From NCBI RefSeq assembly GCF_002929305.1, contig NZ_PJIO01000010.1:1-64000 (forward strand): a stretch of DNA of 64,000 bases. The letters run 5' to 3'. How positions within the stretch are numbered: position 1 is the stretch's first letter; each line of letters opens with the position of its first letter. Positions 46,528-58,198 of the stretch are shown one piece after another. The notes under the pieces were generated by a model. The model did not search any database and was not told where the DNA came from. It was given only the letters and a program-made list of their open reading frames with translations. Source of the DNA: Arthrobacter sp. GMC3 (GTDB lineage Bacteria; Actinomycetota; Actinomycetes; Actinomycetales; Micrococcaceae). Made by a program: the position numbers and the translations under genes.

Positions 46528-46869
46528 TTAGACGCTTTCGCCGCGCTTCTCGCGAAGAATGGTCAAGCGGTCTGCCAGGATGGTTTCCAGTTCAGGAAGC
46601 GTGCGGCGTTCGAGCAGCATGTCCCAGTGGGTACGCACCGGCTTGTCCTGGGACGTGTCCGGAGCCTCGCCGTTGACAAGGAGTGCTTCCTTTCCGGTCT
46701 TGGATACCCAGACCGGGGGAATCTCTGCCTCGGAAGAGAACGTCACAAACACCTGCTCGCCATCGGCGCAACGGTACTCGATTCGCTGACGGGGAGCGGG
46801 CTCCACGCCGGACTCCGTCTCCATGCTCTGTGCGCCCAAGCGCATACCGCGCAAGCTACGATCGCTCAT
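46528..46869 (-). CDS. rbpA: RNA polymerase-binding protein RbpA
   Basis: A 113-residue actinobacterial transcription factor that binds the primary sigma factor and RNA polymerase and stabilises the open complex. N-terminal RSLRGMRLGAQSMETE is the tail/basic-linker start, YRCADGEQVFVTFSSEAEIP the core, and THWDMLLERRTLPELETIL the sigma-interaction domain. GGGAGAAGTC precedes the ATG. It is monocistronic. Confidence 0.97.
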   Translation of the reverse strand: MSDRSLRGMRLGAQSMETESGVEPAPRQRIEYRCADGEQVFVTFSSEAEIPPVWVSKTGKEALLVNGEAPDTSQDKPVRTHWDMLLERRTLPELETILADRLTILREKRGESV

Positions 46870-47041
46870 GACTTCTCCCTAATGTTGTTGCCGGATCTAA
46901 TGAATTCCGGCTGTTTGGCCCAGACTGACCGTATCCAACGCTCTGCCTAGACCACGTTCGTCATTGTATAAACGCATTGCCGGACCAAGTTGTTCCACCG
47001 GGGCCAATAATGTGCAAGAAAAATGGCCGGGGAAAACGCCG

Positions 47042-47076
47042 CGCGGCCAAGCACCTATTATACGTGCTTGGCCGCG
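47042..47076 (-). terminator. Hairpin after the SPFH gene
   Basis: CGCGGCCAAGCAC (47042-47054) pairs perfectly with GTGCTTGGCCGCG (47064-47076). Read on the minus strand it lies 30 nt after the stop and a short T-run (GCGTTTTCC) follows. Confidence 0.7.
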
Positions 47077-47105
47077 AAGTTTATGCAGTTTGTCCGGATT
47101 CGCCC

Positions 47106-48032
47106 CTAGGGCTCGTTGGTGACGTCGGCGGCGTCGTCCGTGTCCGCAGTGGTGTTGCCTAGGACGTTGCCAATTCCTTTCAGTGCCTCGCCCACTTCAC
47201 TGGGGATAATCCATAGCTTGTTGGAGGAACCGGAGGCGATCTTTGGCAGCGTCTGCAGGTATTGGTAGGCCAACAGTTTTTGTGTCGGGTTTCCCTTGTG
47301 GATGGCTCCGAAGACTTTCTGAATGGCCTGGGATTCACCATCTGCACGCAAAATTGCGGCCTTGGCATCACCCTCAGCCTTCAGGATGGAGGACTGGCGT
47401 TCACCCTCAGCGGTCAGAATGGCTGACTGCTTGGTTCCTTCGGCGGTCAAGATCGCAGCACGGCGGTCTCGCTCGGCACGCATCTGCTTCTCCATGGAAT
47501 CCTGGATGGACAGGGGCGGGTCAATGGCCTTGAGCTCGACACGGCTGACGCGGATGCCCCAGCGGCCGGTGGCCTCATCGAGAACACCGCGGAGCTGGCC
47601 GTTGATCTGGTCACGAGAGGTCAATGCCTCTTCAAGGTTCAAGCCACCAACAACGTTACGCAACGTGGTGGTGGTCAACTGCTCCACGGCTTGAATGTAG
47701 TTGGCGATCTCATAGGTGGCCGCGCGGGGATCCGTCACCTGGAAGTAGACCACGGTGTCAATGGAGACCACCAGGTTGTCCTCGGTGATAACGGGCTGTG
47801 GCGGGAAAGAAACCACCTGCTCGCGCAAATCCAGAAGTGGTAGCAAGCGGTCAACGAATGGAATCAGAACCGTCAGGCCAGGATTCAGCGTTCGTTGATA
47901 CTTACCCAGGCGTTCAACAACGCCAGCACGGGCCTGCGGAATAATACGCACGGACCGAACCAGAACGATGACAACAAATATCAGTAAGACCAAGACAACA
48001 AACAGCCAAACCAATGTTCCTGCGTCTCCCAT
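47106..48032 (-). CDS. SPFH/Band-7 (stomatin-like) membrane protein
   Basis: A 308-residue protein with one N-terminal membrane helix, an SPFH domain (RIIPQARAGVVERLGKYQRTLNPGL...) and a repetitive coiled-coil segment with AILTAEG/SILKAEG/AILRADG repeats (about 195-235), which drives oligomer formation. It is QmcA-like and likely organises membrane microdomains or a quality-control protease. It forms a two-gene unit with the upstream NfeD gene, the usual stomatin partner. Confidence 0.92.
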   Translation of the reverse strand: MGDAGTLVWLFVVLVLLIFVVIVLVRSVRIIPQARAGVVERLGKYQRTLNPGLTVLIPFVDRLLPLLDLREQVVSFPPQPVITEDNLVVSIDTVVYFQVTDPRAATYEIANYIQAVEQLTTTTLRNVVGGLNLEEALTSRDQINGQLRGVLDEATGRWGIRVSRVELKAIDPPLSIQDSMEKQMRAERDRRAAILTAEGTKQSAILTAEGERQSSILKAEGDAKAAILRADGESQAIQKVFGAIHKGNPTQKLLAYQYLQTLPKIASGSSNKLWIIPSEVGEALKGIGNVLGNTTADTDDAADVTNEP

Positions 48033-48123
48033 GAAATCCCCTCTTTTCTGTGTGAAGAATGCTTACTCCCGGGCGCCTTTTGGCGCAGGAAATCTCTATG
48101 AACGTCCCTAGTGCGCAAAACGC

Positions 48124-48609
48124 CTAGACCGTTGTTGCGGCAGTTCCCCTGGGTTTGTGCGCATTGGGGAAATTCACGATGGCCGTAGCCCCGTCAATGG
48201 CGGCAACTTCAACGTCTTCACCAACGGGAATTTCGGTACCGGTGCGAATCCGTGCAGTCCACACGTCACCGCCGATCTTGACCAGCCCACTAGAGGAGCT
48301 CACAGCCTCCAGGACCACAGCGTGGTGCCCGATCAGCCTGTCCACATTGGAGAGCTGGTCTGCCGGACCGCGCCGCAAATGTGCCAGCGCCAGAGGGCGG
48401 ATCAGTACGGTGGTGGCCAAGGCGACGACACAGAAAATGGCTATCTGCAACCACAGTTCGCCGTGGAAAAGGAAGGTGGCCAGTGCGGCCAGTGCGCCTA
48501 CTGACATCAAGATGAAGTACAGGTTCAGCGTCAACATTTCGGCCACCGCGAGCAGCAAAAACACTGTCAGCCAGATGATCCAGCCGAAGTCGTTAATCCA
48601 TTCAAGCAT
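48124..48609 (-). CDS. NfeD-like protein
   Basis: A 161-residue protein with three or four membrane segments and a C-terminal OB fold (about 85-150; LIGHHAVVLEAVSSSSGLVKIGGDVWTAR). NfeD proteins bind SPFH partners, here encoded 91 nt downstream. AAGGGGGACAC just before the ATG is one of the strongest ribosome sites in the window. Confidence 0.9.
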   Translation of the reverse strand: MLEWINDFGWIIWLTVFLLLAVAEMLTLNLYFILMSVGALAALATFLFHGELWLQIAIFCVVALATTVLIRPLALAHLRRGPADQLSNVDRLIGHHAVVLEAVSSSSGLVKIGGDVWTARIRTGTEIPVGEDVEVAAIDGATAIVNFPNAHKPRGTAATTV

Positions 48610-48670
48610 TGTGTCCCCCTTGTTAATTAAGGTAATTACGAGCCTACTACGTGAAACAGGGAATAGCCTG

Positions 48671-50080
48671 CTAAATTACCGCCTGAAGTGGCATTCTCAA
48701 CGGGTCCGAGCCCACCTGGGAGCTGACCCGCTCAAGGATCGCTACGCCGTCGTGCAATTGTTCATCTGTGTAGCAAAACGGCAGCCGCAAGAAACGCTCA
48801 AAAGCGCCGTCAAGACCGAATCGTGGCCCCGGCACCAAGCCCAGTCCCTCATTGCGGGCCGCCAAAGCCAGCGCCGAGGAGGAGATCGTTTCGGTGTTGA
48901 TCCACAAGGACAGGCCGCCGTCGGGAACGTTTACATTCCACTGGGGCAGCCGGGTCTGGAGCAATTCGACCAGTGTGTCCCTGCCACGCTTTAGGTCCCG
49001 GCTCCGGTTCGCGATCAGCAGCGGCAGGTCCTGGAGCAGGGTTGTCGCGACGAGTTGTTCGAATAACGGAGTCCCCAAATCCGTAGACGGCCGGTTGCGC
49101 AGGAGCTGGGCAAGGACTTCCCGCGAGCCCCTGATCCAGCCAATTCGCAGGCCACCCCAGGCAATCTTCCCCAGAGATCCCAAGGTGACAACGTTGGGAC
49201 TGAAACAGGCAAGCGGGGGCAGGGCGCCCCTGTCAATGTCGAGCATGGCCGTAGTTTCATCCACCACCAGCACGGTGCCTTCGCGCTGCGCCGCGGCGGC
49301 TAGATATTCACGTTCGTGAACCGACATGCTCATGCCGGTGGGATTGTGGAAGTCCGGCATGAGAAAGGCCATGCTGGGGGCTGCCCGGCGAATTTGCAGC
49401 AATGCTTCTGCCATATCCCAGCCGCCGTCCTGGCGAACCGGGAAAGCGAGCAAACGCGCCCCCACGGAGGTGAAAGTGTCAAGGGCGTGCGGGTAGGTGG
49501 GCTGTTCCACCATGATCCGTTCACCGGGGGAGTAGAGGGTCCTGGTGACGAGGTTCAGCGCATGTTGGGCCCCGATAGTGACCATAATCTGATCCGCCGA
49601 GGTGGGTAGGCCGCGGTCCCGGTAGCTCTGTGCGATGGCTTCCCGCAGGTCGGGCAGGCCCACCATGTCGAAACCGTCGTGGCCCAAGTAGCGGGGGATC
49701 TCCTCGGCCGCGGCCGTGAAGGCTTGTCCCAGTCCGGGGTAGGCGGGGGCCGTTGCCTTGGTGAAATCCAGTGGCAAACCCTGGTGCAGGGTGTGTTCCC
49801 CGCGTTCGAGCCCTGGCAGCGTCAAGGTGCTGCCTGAACCGCGAACACTGGCAAGGTAGCCGTCGTCGCGCAGTTTCGAATAAGCAGCCGCCACGGTTGT
49901 CCGGCTCAAGTCCAGGGCGTTGCTCAGCTCGCGTTCGGCGGGGAGCCGTGCCCCGCTCGCCAGCCTGCCATCAATGAGCAGGACCCGGATCCGTTCGGCC
50001 AAGGCCCGGTAGGCGGGTCCGCTAGAGCGCCATTCACCCAATTCGCGTGCAAGCCGCCTGCCCGTGACAAAAGTGTTCAT
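48671..50080 (-). CDS. MocR/PdxR-type regulator (GntR HTH fused to aminotransferase fold)
   Basis: A 469-residue regulator. The winged HTH covers about 20-90 (LSNALDLSRTTVAAAYSKLRDDGYL), and a type I aminotransferase-like domain has PLP lysine in TLGSLGKIAWGGLRIGW. It is divergent from a YczE-like membrane gene, the known MocR subgroup pairing (YczR-YczE), so it probably controls that gene. ATG 50080 lies 6 nt after TAAGGT on the minus strand, suggesting a leaderless mRNA. Confidence 0.92.
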   Translation of the reverse strand: MNTFVTGRRLARELGEWRSSGPAYRALAERIRVLLIDGRLASGARLPAERELSNALDLSRTTVAAAYSKLRDDGYLASVRGSGSTLTLPGLERGEHTLHQGLPLDFTKATAPAYPGLGQAFTAAAEEIPRYLGHDGFDMVGLPDLREAIAQSYRDRGLPTSADQIMVTIGAQHALNLVTRTLYSPGERIMVEQPTYPHALDTFTSVGARLLAFPVRQDGGWDMAEALLQIRRAAPSMAFLMPDFHNPTGMSMSVHEREYLAAAAQREGTVLVVDETTAMLDIDRGALPPLACFSPNVVTLGSLGKIAWGGLRIGWIRGSREVLAQLLRNRPSTDLGTPLFEQLVATTLLQDLPLLIANRSRDLKRGRDTLVELLQTRLPQWNVNVPDGGLSLWINTETISSSALALAARNEGLGLVPGPRFGLDGAFERFLRLPFCYTDEQLHDGVAILERVSSQVGSDPLRMPLQAVI

Positions 50081-50086
50081 AAAGCC

Positions 50087-50133
50087 ACCTTAGGCGAATT
50101 GGCTCTAGTGCATAAGTCCAGTTTCGCTAAAAT
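50087..50133. promoter_or_regulatory. Divergent MocR/YczE control region
   Basis: The minus-strand TAAGGT (50092-50087) and plus-strand TAAAAT (50128-50133) are -10 candidates, each 6 nt from its start codon. Between them lies TTGGCTCTAGTG...AAGTCCAGT (50099-50122), a plausible MocR site by position. Half-sites are not exact repeats. Confidence 0.45.
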
Positions 50134-50139
50134 TGTGGA

Positions 50140-50808
50140 ATGCGCTCCTTTCTCTCCACCCAGAACCTCCCTGTTCGCCTGATCCGGCTCTTTGTGGGTC
50201 TCTTCATGTACGGGATTGCCATCGCGTTGATGGTTCGCGGCAACATTGGCCTCTCGCCGTGGGATGTCTTTTCCCAGGGACTCTCCCGAACCACCGGAAT
50301 TTCCTTTGGCGTGTGCACCATCATCATCAGCGCCTTTGTGCTGCTGTTCTGGATTCCACTGCGGCAAAAGCCCGGCTTTGGCACCATTGCCAACGCCCTC
50401 CTGGTTGGCATCTTTGCCGATCTTGGCCTCTCAGTGATTCCCCAGGCCAATCACTTGCTACTGCAGTGTGTGCTGTTCGCGGCGGGGCTGTTCCTGCTGG
50501 CGTTCGCCACCGCCCTGTACATTGGCGCAGGCTTGGGGCCGGGGCCCCGCGACGGCTTGATGACGGGGCTGGTTCGGGTCACCGGCAGGCCCGTGTGGAT
50601 GATCCGCACCGGCATTGAACTCTCTGTGGTTGTGGTGGGGTTCCTGATGGGCGGCGTGGTGGGGGCCGGCACGGCCGTCTTCGCCTTTGGTGTGGGGCCG
50701 CTGACCCAGCTGACGCTGCGCTGGCTCGGGGTGAACCTTCACGGCAAGAACCCGAAGGCGGCTGCCGTCGCTTCCGCAGACGCCGTAGTGCCCGGCCTGC
50801 CCAACTAA
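50140..50808 (+). CDS. YczE/YitT-like integral membrane protein
   Basis: A 222-residue protein with five or six hydrophobic segments. RLFVGLFMYGIAIALMVRGNIGLSPWDVFSQG near the N-terminus and GAGLGPGPRDGLM in the middle are typical of YczE. Relatives influence uptake or secretion of small molecules in Bacillus; the function is not settled. It is divergently paired with a MocR regulator and has a leaderless-type start. Confidence 0.85.
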   Translation: MRSFLSTQNLPVRLIRLFVGLFMYGIAIALMVRGNIGLSPWDVFSQGLSRTTGISFGVCTIIISAFVLLFWIPLRQKPGFGTIANALLVGIFADLGLSVIPQANHLLLQCVLFAAGLFLLAFATALYIGAGLGPGPRDGLMTGLVRVTGRPVWMIRTGIELSVVVVGFLMGGVVGAGTAVFAFGVGPLTQLTLRWLGVNLHGKNPKAAAVASADAVVPGLPN

Positions 50809-50837
50809 ACTGGCTGGCCCCCTGGACCTCACGAAGT

Positions 50838-51731
50838 CTAGGAAATGATCGGAGCAAAGATGGAAATCAGGAACTCGGCCGACGCGGGCGTGGTTGGGGG
50901 CAATTCGCCCACTTTTTCCGCCAGCTCTTGCGGGTCCAGATGATGCCCCGCCGGGCCCATGAGTGCCACATTGCGGACGTCGCCCCGTGAGAGGTTCAAG
51001 GTAATGGTCACATCCCTGCTTTCCTGAAGCTGAAAGTGGCCAGCCATGCCCGCAACCAGTCCCGCTTCCTTTTCTTCCTGGATGCCGAGCATGCCGGTGG
51101 TTTGGGCTATCTGGGCCAGATGGCCGGGCCTGGGTGTCACCACCACCAGCCTGCCCCTGGGCTTGAGAACACGGGCAAATTCGGCGGCGTTGCGGGGGGC
51201 AAAGATGACAAGGACGACGTCGGCCCTGGCAGCCTCCACTGGCAGCGGCTGCCACAGGTCCCAGACAAGGTTCGCCGTGTCAGGGTTGCGCCGGGAGGCG
51301 CGCCGTAGCGCGAACTTGGAGATGTCCAGCCCTACTGAGTCTATTGTTGAGCCGCCGGGACTGTCGTCGACTAGGGTCGCTAGAATGCGGTTCAGGTAGT
51401 AGCCGGTGCCGGTGCCAGCGTCTAGGATCAGGGGCCGAGAGTGGTCGCCCGGTGCGCCGGCGGCCAACACCGTGCCCACAACCTCGGCCAGTGCTTCGGC
51501 GAGGGCGCCGTAGTGCCCGGCGTCCAGGAAGTCGTCGCGGGCCGCCACCATGGTGGCCGTATCCTGGGCGAACTTGGTGCCATGTCCCGTCAGCAGGTTT
51601 ACGTAGCCTTGGCGGGCAATGTCGAAGCTGTGTCCATCGATGCACTTGAGTGCGTTTTCCCCGGGCAGGGTATCCATGAATTCCAAGCCGCAGACGGGGC
51701 AGATGAGAACGTCGACTGCGCTATTTTCCAT
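50838..51731 (-). CDS. rlmA: 23S rRNA (guanine-N1)-methyltransferase, RlmA/TlrB family
   Basis: A 297-residue SAM methyltransferase with an N-terminal zinc finger (Cys11, Cys14, Cys30, His34) and SAM motif LILDAGTGTGYYLN. Family members methylate G745 (RlmA-I) or G748 (TlrB) in the nascent exit tunnel region; the latter gives resistance to tylosin-type macrolides in producers. Which base is modified cannot be told by eye. Confidence 0.9.
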   Translation of the reverse strand: MENSAVDVLICPVCGLEFMDTLPGENALKCIDGHSFDIARQGYVNLLTGHGTKFAQDTATMVAARDDFLDAGHYGALAEALAEVVGTVLAAGAPGDHSRPLILDAGTGTGYYLNRILATLVDDSPGGSTIDSVGLDISKFALRRASRRNPDTANLVWDLWQPLPVEAARADVVLVIFAPRNAAEFARVLKPRGRLVVVTPRPGHLAQIAQTTGMLGIQEEKEAGLVAGMAGHFQLQESRDVTITLNLSRGDVRNVALMGPAGHHLDPQELAEKVGELPPTTPASAEFLISIFAPIIS

Positions 51732-51776
51732 GAACCCATCCTAGAGGGAACAGCCCAGCTGGCGGACGCGAGGTGT

Positions 51777-52430
51777 TCAGAAGTGCAGGATGGCCCTGGC
51801 ATCGGCCACATCGGGGTGGGCCCAGTTCGCGGCATACTCGGCGTTTGAGGTCAAGGATCGCGTGTGCGCCTTATCCAGGTAGATGGTGCCGGCAAGGTGA
51901 TCGGTTTCGTGTTGGACAATTCTCGCCTGCCACCCAGCAAACTGGCGTGTGCGTGAGGTGCCTAGCTCGTCGTCGTACTTCAGTTCCACGCAGGCGGCCC
52001 GGTCCACCACGGCCTGCCAGCCGGACATGGACAGGCACCCCTCATAGTGCGACGCCGTCGCCGTCCCCACGGGCGTGTAGCGCGGGTTCAAGATGGTGAA
52101 GAAGTCAAGGGGGTGACGGTCGCGTGCTGCGGCGTTCTCCGCGGCAACCTCGTAGAGATCCTCCAGGACAGCCAGTTGCAAGGGGATGCCAATTTGAGGA
52201 GCGGCCAGGCCGACGCCAGGAGCGTTATGCATGGTGTCGCGCATCACGGCGACCAGATGTTCCAATTGGGTGGCGGTAATTTGGCCGGTAAAGGGCACAG
52301 CCTGCGCACGCAAAACCGGGTGGCCCGCTTGGACGATTTCTGGCAGGGTTTCCGCCTCGAGAATGGCAGCCACCGTTTCCTGGACGTAGGCATCGCTGAA
52401 GAGCATCTTTCCGGCCATTGTCTTAGACAT
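51777..52430 (-). CDS. def: Peptide deformylase
   Basis: A 217-residue metalloenzyme that removes the formyl group from nascent N-termini. All three motifs are visible: GVGLAAPQIG, EGCLSM and QHETDHLAG. The start is taken at ATG 52430 with GAGG 9 nt upstream; ATG 52436 and 52478 are in-frame alternatives. It has about 40 residues before the usual domain start, common in actinobacterial forms. Confidence 0.92.
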   Translation of the reverse strand: MSKTMAGKMLFSDAYVQETVAAILEAETLPEIVQAGHPVLRAQAVPFTGQITATQLEHLVAVMRDTMHNAPGVGLAAPQIGIPLQLAVLEDLYEVAAENAAARDRHPLDFFTILNPRYTPVGTATASHYEGCLSMSGWQAVVDRAACVELKYDDELGTSRTRQFAGWQARIVQHETDHLAGTIYLDKAHTRSLTSNAEYAANWAHPDVADARAILHF

Positions 52431-52677
52431 TGCCATCCTCGATCCACCAGGAGCCAACCGAACCGTTGGTGAGCGCATCTACAGCAACGTCCAACATAAA
52501 CTTCATGTGCTTTCCTAATCATTGAGCCCGCAGTTCATGACCATTGTGCCAAAGTTCAGCCCTAGTGACGGATTTCCGGGCTGTGGTGACGGAATCAGAC
52601 GACGCCGGTGGCCTATGTGACGCAAACCGCTGCTTACACGTACGCCTGGACCGGTGCGAAACGTGCAGAATGGGTAA

Positions 52678-53255
52678 ATGGAGAAGATAACGACGGAACG
52701 ACTTGTGCTGCGCCCCTGGGAAGACTCCGATGTCGACTTTGTGTATGACTTGTACTCGCGATGGGTGGTGCAACGATTCATTGGCACCGAACCCCGCGTC
52801 ATGGAGAGCCTTGCGGAAGCCGCCGAGCGAGTTCGCCGATTCCAGGCAATCGAGCATCCCGTACATGGCATTTGGGCGGTCACACGCAAAACGGACGGCC
52901 TGGCCGTGGGAACCTTGCTACTGAAGCCCATTCCGGCTTCCGGTGAGGAACCCCTGACTGCATCCGACGACGTCGAAATTGGTTGGCATTTCCACCCGGA
53001 CCACTGGGGTAACGGCTATGCTTCCGAGGCGGCCACCGCGGTCTTGGAGCACGCCTTTGAGGGCGGCTTGGATCACGTGGTGGCCGTGACAAACCCGGCC
53101 AATGAGGCCTCGCAAAGCGTATGCCGCCGGATTGGCATGGAACATAAGGGCCAATCGAAGAAGTATTACAACGCCACCTGTGAACTCTTTGAGGTGGAGA
53201 ACCCGGCAACTGCGAAAAACACCGCGGCGGCCTCTATTAGCGGGGGAGTAGCACT

Positions 53256-53259
<4 letters not shown>
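52678..53259 (+). CDS. GNAT N-acetyltransferase (RimJ-like)
   Basis: A 193-residue acetyltransferase. TERLVLRPWEDSD is the N-terminal start of the RimJ/RimL group, and WHFHPDHWGNGYASEAA is the acetyl-CoA loop. The substrate could be a ribosomal protein N-terminus or an antibiotic amine. No ribosome site; CAGAAT lies 6 nt upstream of the ATG. Its stop overlaps the GTG of the UvrA-like gene (GTGA), so the two are coupled. Confidence 0.88.
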
Positions 53260-55634
<2,375 letters not shown>

Positions 55635-55662
55635 GCGTTGGCGGGGGAGTAGGGGCATTGCA

Positions 55663-56487
55663 GTGACACGCGGTTTCATAGAGCGGGACGGGACAGGGCT
55701 ACATTTTGTGGAGTGTGGCTCTGGTCCCACCGTCCTCCTTTTGCATGGGCTGGCGGGGGAGTCGGGCGAGTTTGCCGCGACCATGACCGCCCTGTCGGCT
55801 GACTATCGGGTGGTTGCCATGGACCAGCGTGGACATGGCAGAAGCACCCGCCGGCCCATGGATCTGTCTCGCGATGTGTTTGTGCAGGACGTAGTTTCCC
55901 TGATGCAGAACGTCAGCCCAGGTGCCCCGGTCCACCTTGTTGGGCAGTCGATGGGAGCCCACACCGCGATGCTGACGGCGGCGCGGCGTCCCGACCTTGT
56001 TGCTTCGCTGGTACTCCTGGAGTCGGACGCCGGGTCAGGGAGCGAGCGTGATGCAATCAAAATCGGTGAGTATTTTGCCTCGTGGCCGGTCCCATTCCCA
56101 ACGAGGGAGAGCGCGCAACGCTTTCTGGGTGATTCGCCGATTGCGAAGGCGTGGACAGGTGCATTGGAGCAACGCCACGAAGGCCTCTGTCCCCGGTTTG
56201 ACGGGGACATCATGGTTGCCTGCATCCGCCACGTCATGGAGCCGCGGTGGGAGGAATGGGCTAGCGTTCAGGTGCCGGCCCTGGTCATCTATGCCGAGAA
56301 TGGGATGTTTAGCGACGGACAGAAGGAATTGTTTGTTGGTCATCGGCCCGGGACGCAGAGGATTGATATCCCCAACTCCGGCCATGACGCGCACTTGGAA
56401 CAGTCGGAAGCCTGGATCGGCGCACTTTCTGAGTTTTTGGGAGTAAGCCAGACTGCCGCACAGCAGTATTTGTTGGGGGAGTCCTAG
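55663..56487 (+). CDS. Alpha/beta hydrolase
   Basis: A 274-residue hydrolase. Oxyanion phrase LLLHGLAGES, MDQRGHGRS, nucleophile elbow VGQSMGA and a late NSGHDAHLE with the likely catalytic His. Substrate unknown; esterase or haloperoxidase-like. GTG 55663 has AGGGG 8 nt upstream. It follows the UvrA-like gene by 28 nt and may be in the same operon. Confidence 0.85.
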   Translation: MTRGFIERDGTGLHFVECGSGPTVLLLHGLAGESGEFAATMTALSADYRVVAMDQRGHGRSTRRPMDLSRDVFVQDVVSLMQNVSPGAPVHLVGQSMGAHTAMLTAARRPDLVASLVLLESDAGSGSERDAIKIGEYFASWPVPFPTRESAQRFLGDSPIAKAWTGALEQRHEGLCPRFDGDIMVACIRHVMEPRWEEWASVQVPALVIYAENGMFSDGQKELFVGHRPGTQRIDIPNSGHDAHLEQSEAWIGALSEFLGVSQTAAQQYLLGES

Positions 56488-56498
56488 CTGGGCAGCTG

Positions 56499-57251
56499 TC
56501 AGGAGTACTGGTCCAATAGTCGGTAGAAGGTGACACGGTCTGTGTCGATCGGTTGCACGCCGCAGCGGGCGAGGTAGCGTGCGGAGTGCTCCGGGCCGAA
56601 CTGGGGATTCTGGGTGCTTTCGATGCTGCGGCTCGTCACGGCAAGGTCGGCGTACCGGTCTGCGCGCCCCAGGCGGCCGACATCAATCAGCCCAGCAACG
56701 GTGGACGTGGTGGGATTGATAATCACATTCGGAAGGCACAGGTCACCGTGGCAGACCACAAGATCTTCTTCATGGGGGATTGTGGCATACGAGGAGTCGA
56801 GAAGTTGCAACGAAGTCCCGGTTTGCCCAGATGCTCGGATGGCTGCTGGCATGGTGACGGCCAGACTCCGGTCGTAGGGGCAGTCTTCGATATCTAAGCC
56901 GTGCAGGATTTGGGTAATGTCGGCCAGGGTGTCTATCACTTTCTCGCGTTGGTCCGACGGCCATGCCGCGGCAGCCGATCGTCCGGGTACTTCCGTGGTG
57001 ACCAACCAGGAATAGTCGTCTCGGGTTCCGTACTCGACAACTTCGGGAACGGGGAGTCCGGCGATGCCGAGCCAGCACAGCCGGTCCGCTTCAGCGTCCA
57101 GCTGGCCTCCTGTGGCAGAGACTTTAACGTAGAGGTTGCCTGGTCCCTCTAGTCGGTGAACTGTATCGCCGGAACAGCCGATGCTGATCGGGGTCCACTC
57201 ATGGCGAGAGTACTTGTGCCGAAGTGCAGCCAGTGACTGATCGTGGGTCAT
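56499..57251 (-). CDS. APH(3')-type aminoglycoside phosphotransferase
   Basis: A 250-residue kinase with the hallmarks of APH(3') enzymes: IGCSGDTVHRL near the N-terminus, VVCHGDLCLPNVI with catalytic Asp170, LIDVGRLGRADRYADLAV, and the end RVTFYRLLDQYS. These enzymes phosphorylate the 3'-hydroxyl of kanamycin/neomycin. ATG 57251 is preferred because TACCAT lies 6 nt upstream on the minus strand; ATG 57278 is in frame. Whether it confers resistance is unknown. Confidence 0.88.
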   Translation of the reverse strand: MTHDQSLAALRHKYSRHEWTPISIGCSGDTVHRLEGPGNLYVKVSATGGQLDAEADRLCWLGIAGLPVPEVVEYGTRDDYSWLVTTEVPGRSAAAAWPSDQREKVIDTLADITQILHGLDIEDCPYDRSLAVTMPAAIRASGQTGTSLQLLDSSYATIPHEEDLVVCHGDLCLPNVIINPTTSTVAGLIDVGRLGRADRYADLAVTSRSIESTQNPQFGPEHSARYLARCGVQPIDTDRVTFYRLLDQYS

Positions 57252-57324
57252 CTCTTGATGGTAATGGGCGTGCCACAATGCGTTTCACCCGGGCTGGGGG
57301 CAAGGGCATTGCTTAGAATGAGGC

Positions 57325-57918
57325 ATGGCCCAGCAATTGATACTCGTTAATGGCATTCCCGCAGCCGGGAAAACTACCTTGTCGAAGCAGTTAGGTGCAG
57401 ATTTGGGCATTCCAGTCCTGTCCAAGGATGTGCTGATGGAATCGTTTGCTAATGCGACAGCTGCGACAGTGCCAAGTTCGCGGCTCGGGGCATTGGCCTC
57501 GGAGACCATGTGGCAGCTGGCCGGAATGATCAGTGGCAGTGTCATTGTCGAATCGTTTTGGTTGAAACGACGTGACTTGGACTACGCAAGGGCGGGCTTG
57601 GTGATCGCGGGCAACCCAGCTTTCGTGGAAATCTGGTGCGATGTGGTGCCCGAATTGGCCTGGGACCGGTATCAGGCACGAAGTCGGCACCCCATCCACC
57701 CAGCAGACGATGCTTTGGGTACCCGATGGAACGAATGGGTGGAAAATGCAGAACCACTTGCCCTGGGCTCAGTCATTACGGTAAGGACGGATGTGCCTGT
57801 GGATCTTGAGAAGCTGAACCGCCAAATTTCCACCCATCTTTTGGGCGAAATTCCGGCAAGTGTTGAGTTACTGAACTCGACTCCCAAAAGCGCCGATAAT
57901 CTACATTATGTCAAGTGA
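57325..57918 (+). CDS. P-loop kinase / AAA-like ATPase
   Basis: A 197-residue nucleotide-binding protein. Walker A GIPAAGKTT is at residues 10-18, followed by LSKDVLMESF and a mid-protein VIVESFWLKR. The size and layout are those of small-molecule kinases in the zeta-toxin/gluconate-kinase/chloramphenicol-phosphotransferase range. No antitoxin gene is adjacent. TAGAAT lies 5 nt before the ATG. It is divergent from the APH(3') gene. Confidence 0.75.
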   Translation: MAQQLILVNGIPAAGKTTLSKQLGADLGIPVLSKDVLMESFANATAATVPSSRLGALASETMWQLAGMISGSVIVESFWLKRRDLDYARAGLVIAGNPAFVEIWCDVVPELAWDRYQARSRHPIHPADDALGTRWNEWVENAEPLALGSVITVRTDVPVDLEKLNRQISTHLLGEIPASVELLNSTPKSADNLHYVK

Positions 57919-58198
57919 CTGGAATTCGACTGCCCGGCGGGCCCTGCTATGCGCATGAGCCGGCAGGAACTGTTTGTGAGTCGGCGAGTTGAATTCCGTT
58001 TACGTAGCCAGTGTGCGCTGGATAGCCGGCTACCGCCGTCGCCCGATCCTACCGGGATGATTTTGCATCCACCCTGCATCTCCGTCTAAACGTCGCAGGA
58101 TCAGGACCCATCCGTGAACTTGCGTGTGCGATCGGTGGTCCGATCTGCGTCCACTCAACCTTGTCCCACTTGAAGTAGCGCCATCGAGCGGCGCTGGT
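57919..58198. other. 280-bp gap without a gene
   Basis: It lies between convergent kinase and GNAT genes. Near its right end AGCGCC (58177-58182) pairs with GGCGCT (58190-58195), a small hairpin 4 nt after the GNAT stop. Nothing else stands out. Confidence 0.45.

Noticed and set aside
57325..57918. Zeta-type toxin of a toxin-antitoxin pair
   Set aside because: The P-loop fits, but there is no small antitoxin gene beside it and the neighbour is an aminoglycoside kinase.
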